From positions 1 through 64,000 of the forward strand of contig JACRIX010000029.1 in the NCBI GenBank assembly GCA_016215645.1: a DNA stretch of 64,000 nt, written 5' to 3'. A program made the translations under genes and the position numbers. Origin of the DNA: Rhodocyclales bacterium. GTDB lineage: Bacteria; Pseudomonadota; Gammaproteobacteria; Burkholderiales; Rhodocyclaceae. Of this stretch, positions 58,810 through 64,000 are shown piece by piece (position 1 is the stretch's first letter; every line of letters begins with the position of its first letter). The notes beneath the pieces are model-generated. The model worked only from the letters and a program-made list of their open reading frames with translations, did not search any database and was not told the origin of the DNA.

Positions 58810-60563
58810 TCCGCCTGTTGCTGCTGAGCTTGTTCGTCCTTGCCGGCCTGGCCCGCGCCGAGGAGCCGTTGCCACCGGAGCAGGCCTTTCGCTTTTCGGC
58901 CCGGGCGGTCGATTCCAAAACCATCGAGGCGCGCTGGCAGATCACCGACCAGTACTACATGTACCGCGACAAGTTCAAGTTCGCGGTCGAAGGCGGCACC
59001 CTGGGCGCGCCCAGCTATCCACCCGGCAAGATCAAGGACGACGAGAACTTCGGCAAGGTGGAAACCTACCGCAAGGAGGTGAAGATCCTGATCCCGGTCG
59101 CGGCCGCCGGCGCGGTCACGCTCAAGGCGGTGTCGCAGGGCTGCTGGGATGGCGGCATCTGCTACCCGCCGATCACCCAGGAGGCGAAGCTCGACCTTGC
59201 CGCGGCCGGAATCGCCGTCCCGCCAGCGCCGACTTCCGCGCGAGCCGCCAATGTCGACGCGGGTGGCGACGAAACTTCCCGTATTGCCGGCCTGTTCAAG
59301 GGCGACAACCTGGCGCTGGTGCTGTTGAGCTTCTTCGGTTTCGGCCTGCTGCTCTCGCTGACGCCCTGCGTCTTTCCGATGATTCCCATCCTCTCGGGCA
59401 TCATCGTCAATCATGGGCACGCAGTCAGCCACCTGCGCGCCTTCGTGCTTTCGCTGGCCTATGTGCTCGGCATGGCCGTCACCTACGCCATTGTCGGCGT
59501 CGCCGCCGGCCTGTCCGGCACGCTGCTTTCGGCGGCACTGCAAAATGTCTGGGTGCTCGGAGCCTTTGCCCTGGTCTTCGTCGTGCTGTCGCTGTCGATG
59601 TTCGGCTTCTACGAGCTGCAGCTTCCCGCGGCCCTGCAAAGCAAGGTATCCGACACGGCCAACAAGCAAGGCGGCTCGCTGCCGGCGATCGCGCTCATGG
59701 GCGCCTTGTCGGCGCTGATCGTCGGTCCCTGCGTCGCCGCGCCGCTGGCCGGGGCCCTGCTCTACATCGCCAAGACAGGCGATGCCGTGCTCGGCGGCAG
59801 TGCGCTGTTCGTCATGGCCCTGGGCATGGGTGCGCCGCTGCTGCTGGTCGGCGCCTTCTCGCGCTCGCTGCTGCCCAAGTCCGGCCCGTGGATGGAAGGC
59901 GTGAAGAAGTTCTTCGGCGTGATCATGCTGGCCACGGCGCTGTGGCTGGTCTCGCCGGTGATTCCACTGTGGACGCAAATGCTGGGCTGGGCGCTGCTGC
60001 TGGTGGTGCCGGCGATCTTCCTCCACGCGCTGGACCCCTTGCCAGCGAATGCCCACGGCTGGCAACGACTGGGCAAGGGCCTCGGCGTGGTCCTGCTGCT
60101 CAGTGGCGCGGCGATGCTGGCGGGCGTGCTTGGCGGCGCGAAGGATCCGCTGCAACCGCTCGGCTTCCTGCGTGCGGGCAATGCGACCGAAGCGCACGGA
60201 CCGGCCTTCGAGCGCATTGCCACGGTGGACAAACTCGATGCGCGGCTGGCCGAGGCCAAGGCCGCCGGCAAGCCGGTGATGCTCGATTTCTATGCCGACT
60301 GGTGCGTCAGTTGCAAGGAGATGGAGCGCTTCACCTTTGCCGACGCCAAGGTCGCGACGCGCATGAAACAGATGCTGCTGCTGCAGGCCGACGTGACCGC
60401 CAACTCGGATGCCGACAAGGCGCTGCTCAAGCGCTTCGGCCTGTTCGGCCCGCCCGGCATCATCTTCTGGAGTTCCACCGGAACCGAACTGGCCGACCTG
60501 CGCGTGGTCGGCTTCCAGAACGCCGAAACCTTCCTGCCCACCCTCGATCGCGTCCTGCGCTAA
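58803..60563 (+). CDS. dsbD: Thiol:disulfide interchange protein DsbD
   Basis: Membrane reductase of 586 residues that carries electrons from cytoplasmic thioredoxin to periplasmic thiol pathways. A signal peptide (LIRLLLLSLFVLAGLARA) leads to an N-terminal domain with the cysteine pair in GCWDGGICYPP (residues about 113-121). The membrane core has LSLTPCVFPMIPILSG and its partner VGPCVAAPLAGALLY, and the C-terminal thioredoxin-like domain has ADWCVSCKEMERF (near residue 500). All three cysteine pairs are present. A repeat copy in the linker after the N-domain is translated as IAVPPAPTSA. Confidence 0.96.
   Translation: MLIRLLLLSLFVLAGLARAEEPLPPEQAFRFSARAVDSKTIEARWQITDQYYMYRDKFKFAVEGGTLGAPSYPPGKIKDDENFGKVETYRKEVKILIPVAAAGAVTLKAVSQGCWDGGICYPPITQEAKLDLAAAGIAVPPAPTSARAANVDAGGDETSRIAGLFKGDNLALVLLSFFGFGLLLSLTPCVFPMIPILSGIIVNHGHAVSHLRAFVLSLAYVLGMAVTYAIVGVAAGLSGTLLSAALQNVWVLGAFALVFVVLSLSMFGFYELQLPAALQSKVSDTANKQGGSLPAIALMGALSALIVGPCVAAPLAGALLYIAKTGDAVLGGSALFVMALGMGAPLLLVGAFSRSLLPKSGPWMEGVKKFFGVIMLATALWLVSPVIPLWTQMLGWALLLVVPAIFLHALDPLPANAHGWQRLGKGLGVVLLLSGAAMLAGVLGGAKDPLQPLGFLRAGNATEAHGPAFERIATVDKLDARLAEAKAAGKPVMLDFYADWCVSCKEMERFTFADAKVATRMKQMLLLQADVTANSDADKALLKRFGLFGPPGIIFWSSTGTELADLRVVGFQNAETFLPTLDRVLR
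59210..59237 (-). repeat. Dispersed GTCGGCGCTG repeat, copy 12 (in dsbD linker)
   Basis: Close to the consensus over the full length (ATCGCCGTCCCG, then CAGCGCCGACTTCC on the plus strand). It falls in the flexible linker between the DsbD N-domain and membrane core, where an insertion would do little harm. Confidence 0.8.
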
Positions 60564-60582
60564 CCACTTCGGAGTACCGCCC

Positions 60583-61179
60583 ATGTTCACCGGCATCATC
60601 ACCGCCGTCGGCAAGATCAGCCATGTCCAGCCGCTGGAAAAAGGCCTGCGCCTCACCATCGAGGCCCCCGGCCTCAAGCTCGCCGATGTGGCGCTGGGCG
60701 ATTCGATCGCCCATGGCGGCGTCTGCCTCACCGTGATCGCGAAGAAGAAGGGCAGCTACCAGGTCGACGTTTCGCGCGAAACACTGGACTGCACCGTCGG
60801 CCTCGACGCGGCTGGCGGCGAGGTGAATCTGGAGAAGGCCATGCGCCTCTCGGACTTCATCGGCGGCCACCTGGTCTCCGGCCATGTCGATGGCGTCGGT
60901 GAAGTGGAAAAATTCGAGCCCATCGGCGAGTCGCACGAACTGGTGATCAAGGCGCCGAAAGGCCTGGCCAAGTACATCGCCCGCAAGGGCTCGATCGTGG
61001 TCGATGGCGTTTCGCTGACCACCAACAAGGTCAAGGGCCGCCGATTCTCGATCAACCTGATTCCGCATACGGTCGAGGTGACGACCCTGAAGCGACTCCA
61101 TCCGGGGGCCAGGGTCAATCTGGAGATCGACCTCATCGCACGTTACGTCGAACGGATGCTGAATCGCGACGCGGCGTAA
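60583..61179 (+). CDS. ribE: Riboflavin synthase alpha subunit
   Basis: Enzyme of 198 residues that dismutates two lumazine molecules to riboflavin. The N-barrel begins [21 protein letters not shown] with the catalytic-region [17 protein letters not shown]. The second barrel repeats the pattern ([19 protein letters not shown], then [18 protein letters not shown]). The ATG at 60583 follows a GGAG site; the longer in-frame reading from 60409 lies inside dsbD. It begins the ribE-ribBA-ribH-nusB-thiL run. No flavin riboswitch fits in the 19-base gap before it. Confidence 0.96.
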   Translation: MFTGIITAVGKISHVQPLEKGLRLTIEAPGLKLADVALGDSIAHGGVCLTVIAKKKGSYQVDVSRETLDCTVGLDAAGGEVNLEKAMRLSDFIGGHLVSGHVDGVGEVEKFEPIGESHELVIKAPKGLAKYIARKGSIVVDGVSLTTNKVKGRRFSINLIPHTVEVTTLKRLHPGARVNLEIDLIARYVERMLNRDAA

Positions 61180-61212
61180 AATGCGCGCCTTTCCCTGCCC
61201 GGTAACCTACGC

Positions 61213-62316
61213 ATGAGCATCAGCCCTGTACTCGACATCGTCGCCGACATGCGTGCCGGCCGCATGGTGATCCTGGTCGACGAAGAGGATCGCGAGAACG
61301 AGGGTGACCTCGTCATCGCCGCCGAACACTGCACGCCGGAAGCGATCAACTTCATGGCCAAGTTCGGCCGCGGCCTGATCTGCCTGACGCTGACCGAAGC
61401 GCGCTGCCGCCAGCTCGAACTGCCGCTGATGGTGCGCGACAACAAGACGCCGCACGGCACCGCCTTCACGGTCTCGATCGAGGCCGCCGAAGGCGTCACC
61501 ACCGGCATCTCGGCGCAAGACCGCGCGCGCACCGTGCAAGCGGCGGTGGCGAAGAAGGCGACGCCGGCCGACATCGTCCAGCCCGGCCACATCTTCCCGC
61601 TGATGGCGCAGAACGGCGGCGTGCTGGTACGCGCCGGGCATACCGAGGCCGGCTGCGATTTCGCGCAACTGGCCGGCTGCGAGCCCGCCTCGGTGATCTG
61701 CGAGATCCTCAAGGAAGACGGCACCATGGCGCGGTTGCCCGACCTGCTGGAATTCGCCCGCGAGCACGGCCTCAAGATCGGCACCATCCGCGACCTGATC
61801 CAGCATCGCTCGGAGACCGAGAAGCTCATCGAATGCGTGGCCGACAAGCAGGTCGACTGCGCGCAAGGCAGCTTCCGCCTGCGCGCCTTTGCCGACCGCT
61901 CGAGCGGCGACGTGCACCTGGCCATGTCCTGCGGCGAAATCAAGGCCGGCGAGGAAACCCTGGTGCGCGTGCATGAAGCGGTCTGCGTGCTCGATTTCCT
62001 CGATCATGGCAGCCGCGGCCACACCTACAGCGTCGATTTCGCCCTGCGTACCATCGCCGAAAAGGGCAGCGGCGTGCTGGTGATGCTGCATCGCGCCGAA
62101 ACCGGCAATGCCTTGCTCGCCGCGCTGAAGAAGGAGAAGGCCGAGCGCCCCGCCTACACGTGGGATCCGCGCATCTATGGCATCGGCGCGCAGATCCTGC
62201 GTGAACTCGGTGTCGGCAAGATGCGCCTGATGTCCAGCCCGCGCAAGATGCCCAGCATGGCCGGCTTCGGCCTGGAAATCACGGGCTATTTCAGCCCGGC
62301 GGGAGACAAGTCATGA
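61213..62316 (+). CDS. ribBA: 3,4-dihydroxy-2-butanone-4-phosphate synthase with degenerate GTP cyclohydrolase II domain
   Basis: Protein of 367 residues. The first 200 residues are a complete RibB domain: [39 protein letters not shown] (quoted in part), [33 protein letters not shown] and [16 protein letters not shown]. The second half should be RibA but lacks the zinc-binding C...CxC motif (HSECLTGD...RCDCG in active enzymes). In its place is [27 protein letters not shown]. It probably supplies the four-carbon substrate only; a separate RibA would be needed elsewhere. It overlaps ribH by four bases. Confidence 0.93.
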   Translation: MSISPVLDIVADMRAGRMVILVDEEDRENEGDLVIAAEHCTPEAINFMAKFGRGLICLTLTEARCRQLELPLMVRDNKTPHGTAFTVSIEAAEGVTTGISAQDRARTVQAAVAKKATPADIVQPGHIFPLMAQNGGVLVRAGHTEAGCDFAQLAGCEPASVICEILKEDGTMARLPDLLEFAREHGLKIGTIRDLIQHRSETEKLIECVADKQVDCAQGSFRLRAFADRSSGDVHLAMSCGEIKAGEETLVRVHEAVCVLDFLDHGSRGHTYSVDFALRTIAEKGSGVLVMLHRAETGNALLAALKKEKAERPAYTWDPRIYGIGAQILRELGVGKMRLMSSPRKMPSMAGFGLEITGYFSPAGDKS

Positions 62317-62771
62317 GCATTCGCGAACTCGAACCCAATCTCGCCGGGCGCGGCCTGCGCGTCGGCGTAGTCCAGGCCCGCTTCAACGAGGACATCGGCG
62401 AAGGACTGCGCTCCGGTTGCCTGGCCGAATTGGCCCGCCTTGGCGTCGCCGATGCCGACGTCACCTACGCCACCGTTCCGGGAGCGCTGGAACTGCCCTT
62501 GACCCTGCAGGCCATGGCGCAAAGCGGCCGCTTCGACGCCCTGGTGGCGCTGGGTGCCGTGATCCGCGGCGAGACCTACCATTTCGAGATCGTCTCCAAC
62601 GAATCGGCGCGCGGCATCACCGACGTGCAACTGAACAGCGGCGTCCCCATCGCCAACGCCGTGCTGACCACAGAGAACGACGACCAGGCGCTGGTGCGCA
62701 TGGTGCAAAAAGGTGCCGAGGCCGCCCAGGCGGCGATAGAAATGGCGAACCTGCTGAAGGCTCTCAAGTAA
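62313..62771 (+). CDS. ribH: Lumazine synthase (6,7-dimethyl-8-ribityllumazine synthase)
   Basis: Capsid-forming enzyme of 152 residues that condenses the pyrimidine with dihydroxybutanone phosphate. Typical segments are [69 protein letters not shown] and [20 protein letters not shown], with the catalytic histidine in YHFE. The ATG overlaps the ribBA stop, and the ribH stop overlaps the nusB ATG by one base, so these genes are tightly coupled. Confidence 0.96.
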   Translation: MSIRELEPNLAGRGLRVGVVQARFNEDIGEGLRSGCLAELARLGVADADVTYATVPGALELPLTLQAMAQSGRFDALVALGAVIRGETYHFEIVSNESARGITDVQLNSGVPIANAVLTTENDDQALVRMVQKGAEAAQAAIEMANLLKALK

Positions 62772-63313
62772 TGGCGAGTGGCAAGTCGCCGCTGGGCCGT
62801 CCCGAGGCGACCGGCAACCTCCATGGAGCGGGCAAGGCCCGCGAACAGGGATCACCCCCTTCCACGGGAAGGGGGAAGGGGGGAAGGTCCTCGAATCCGC
62901 GGCGACGCGCACGGGAGTTCGTGATCCAGGGTCTTTACCAATGGCAGGTGGGCGGTCAGGACGAAGCCTCGATCCAGGTGCAGGCTGAATCTGTGGCCGG
63001 CTTCGACAAGTCGGATCTCGCGCTCTATGCCACGCTGCTCGAGGAAGCCCGAAACCAGGCGCCGGCCCTGGAGGCCGACCTCGCGCCGCACATCGACCGC
63101 CGCTGGGACGAAGTCTCACCCATCGAGCGTTGCATCCTGCTGCTGGGCGCCTGCGAACTCAAGCTGCATCCCGAAACGCCCTACCGCGTGATCATCAACG
63201 AAGCCATCGAACTGGCCAAGACCTATGGCGGCACCGACGGCCACAAGTTCGTCAATGGCGTGCTCGACAAGCTGGCGGCGGTGCTGAGGGCCGCTGAACT
63301 CAAGCCGCGCTGA
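62771..63313 (+). CDS. nusB: Transcription antitermination factor NusB with repeat-derived N-terminal extension
   Basis: RNA-binding helical protein of 180 residues; relatives have about 140. The normal protein begins at [19 protein letters not shown] (near residue 43) and continues through [53 protein letters not shown], cited here in part. The extra N-terminal residues are a translated copy of the two-hairpin repeat. No ATG or GTG lies between the repeat and the conserved domain, so translation must start in or before the repeat. The ATG at 62771 overlaps the ribH stop. NusB joins NusE in rRNA antitermination complexes. Confidence 0.93.
   Translation: MASGKSPLGRPEATGNLHGAGKAREQGSPPSTGRGKGGRSSNPRRRAREFVIQGLYQWQVGGQDEASIQVQAESVAGFDKSDLALYATLLEEARNQAPALEADLAPHIDRRWDEVSPIERCILLLGACELKLHPETPYRVIINEAIELAKTYGGTDGHKFVNGVLDKLAAVLRAAELKPR
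62780..62885. repeat. Two-hairpin repeat element, copy B (inside nusB)
   Basis: Hairpin one has arms GTCGCC (62785-62790) and GGCGAC (62806-62811) around GCTGGGCCGTCCCGA; hairpin two has arms CCCCCTTCC (62855-62863) and GGAAGGGGG (62867-62875), followed by AAGGGGGG. The layout and G-rich end match copy A between aroE and mtgA. Here the element is in frame and encodes part of NusB. Confidence 0.8.
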
Positions 63314-63317
63314 TTCC

Positions 63318-64000
63318 GTGCCCTCGGAATTCGAACTCATCGCCCGCCATTTCACGCGCGGCACCCGCCACACGACACTCGGCGTCGGCGACGACGCCGC
63401 GCTGATCGCACCGACGCCGGGCTGCGAACTGGTGATCTCCACCGACATGCTGGTGGAAGGCACGCATTTCCTGCCCGACACCGACCCCGAAGACCTGGGC
63501 TGGAAGACGCTGGCGGTGAATGTCTCGGACATCGCGGCGATGGGAGCAAAGCCGCGGTGGGCGACGCTGGCCCTCGCCCTGCCCGACGCGAATGAAGCGT
63601 GGATCGCGGCATTTGCGCGTGGCGTATTCGCCTGCGCCGAGGAATTCGGCATCGACCTGATCGGTGGCGACACCACGCGCGGGCCGCGCAATTTGTGCGT
63701 CACCATCTTCGGCGAGGTCGCGGCGGGCAAAGCCCTGCGCCGCAGCGGCGCCTGCGTCGGAGACGACATCTGGGTCTCGGGCTGGCCGGGGCGTGCGGCG
63801 CTGGGCCTGGCGCACTTGCAGGGGCGGACGGTGCTCGATCAGGCGCGCCGCGCCGACTGTATTGCCGCGCTGCAACGCCCGCAGCCGCGCGTGGCGCTCG
63901 GGCTGGCCCTGCAGGGGCTGGCCTCGGCGGCGATTGATGTTTCCGATGGCCTGCTTGCCGACCTCGGCCATATTCTCGAAGCCTCCGGGGTTTCGGCGCA
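63318..64000 (+). CDS. thiL: Thiamine-monophosphate kinase ThiL (5' part, runs off window)
   Basis: The first 227 residues of a kinase that makes thiamine pyrophosphate from thiamine phosphate. It starts at GTG (protein begins [11 protein letters not shown]) four bases after the nusB stop. The PurM-like fold shows the magnesium and ATP sites: [50 protein letters not shown] and [20 protein letters not shown]. Relatives have about 320 residues, so a third lies past the window edge. The nusB-thiL pairing is common in proteobacteria. Confidence 0.95.
   Translation, partial: MPSEFELIARHFTRGTRHTTLGVGDDAALIAPTPGCELVISTDMLVEGTHFLPDTDPEDLGWKTLAVNVSDIAAMGAKPRWATLALALPDANEAWIAAFARGVFACAEEFGIDLIGGDTTRGPRNLCVTIFGEVAAGKALRRSGACVGDDIWVSGWPGRAALGLAHLQGRTVLDQARRADCIAALQRPQPRVALGLALQGLASAAIDVSDGLLADLGHILEASGVSA

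Noticed and set aside
60564-61212. Flavin riboswitch ahead of ribE or ribBA
   Set aside because: The gaps are only 19 and 33 bases, too short for the element.

Overview
The window is a dense, GC-rich stretch of bacterial chromosome with short gaps, many ATGA/GTGA gene overlaps and about 47 protein genes. The gene types and orders (thiD-thiE-hemL; RNB nuclease-tonB-aroE-mtgA; the pilGHIJL twitching cluster; ribE-ribBA-ribH-nusB-thiL; propionyl-CoA carboxylase with methylmalonyl-CoA mutase and meaB) fit a betaproteobacterium, most likely Rhodocyclales/Sterolibacteriaceae-like. That placement is inference from gene content, not a database result. No rRNA, tRNA, CRISPR array, insertion sequence or prophage was seen. 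Layout: 1-6330 holds the 3' end of thiC, a YkgJ-type cysteine protein, uppP, yqiA, rarD, a TPR-glycosyltransferase-like protein and a methyltransferase. 6341-12296 holds an RNB-domain RNase, a TonB-like protein, aroE, mtgA and a CorA-type transporter with an MgtE-N-like front end. 12307-15534 (minus) holds gdx/sugE, hemL, thiE and thiD. 15873-25039 holds the chemosensory cluster for type IV pili, ending in a 1912-residue ChpA/PilL kinase. 25065-28839 holds a VOC protein, a 7TMR-DISM GGDEF cyclase and an OprB-type porin. 28887-35265 holds a histidine-rich small protein and an RND metal-efflux operon. 35405-36486 is a CorC/HlyC-type gene broken by an internal deletion. 36564-44120 holds the propionyl-CoA to succinyl-CoA pathway (minus) with a divergent FadR/GntR-type regulator whose start lies inside a near-perfect palindrome. 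44148-45697 holds a dienelactone hydrolase and an AhpD-like protein. 45800-58353 (minus) holds an alanine-rich coiled-coil membrane protein, a TpsB transporter, a 2567-residue TpsA exoprotein and a FecR-domain protein. 58456-64000 holds cutA, dsbD, the riboflavin genes, nusB and the start of thiL. The most unusual signals are two dispersed repeat families. The first is about 28 bp long with an invariant core GTCGGCGCTG. I found 12 copies by eye, in genes and between genes. All five copies outside gene interiors begin at or within a few bases of a stop codon, in the orientation of the gene that has just ended. It could be a DNA-uptake-type signal or a mobile micro-element; the nearby pilus chemosensory genes make the uptake idea worth testing. 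The second is a two-hairpin element of about 110 bp, found between aroE and mtgA and again inside the 5' end of nusB, where it is translated and lengthens NusB by about 40 residues. The four-gene two-partner-secretion locus with its TolA-like coiled-coil protein is the best candidate for an undescribed functional system.
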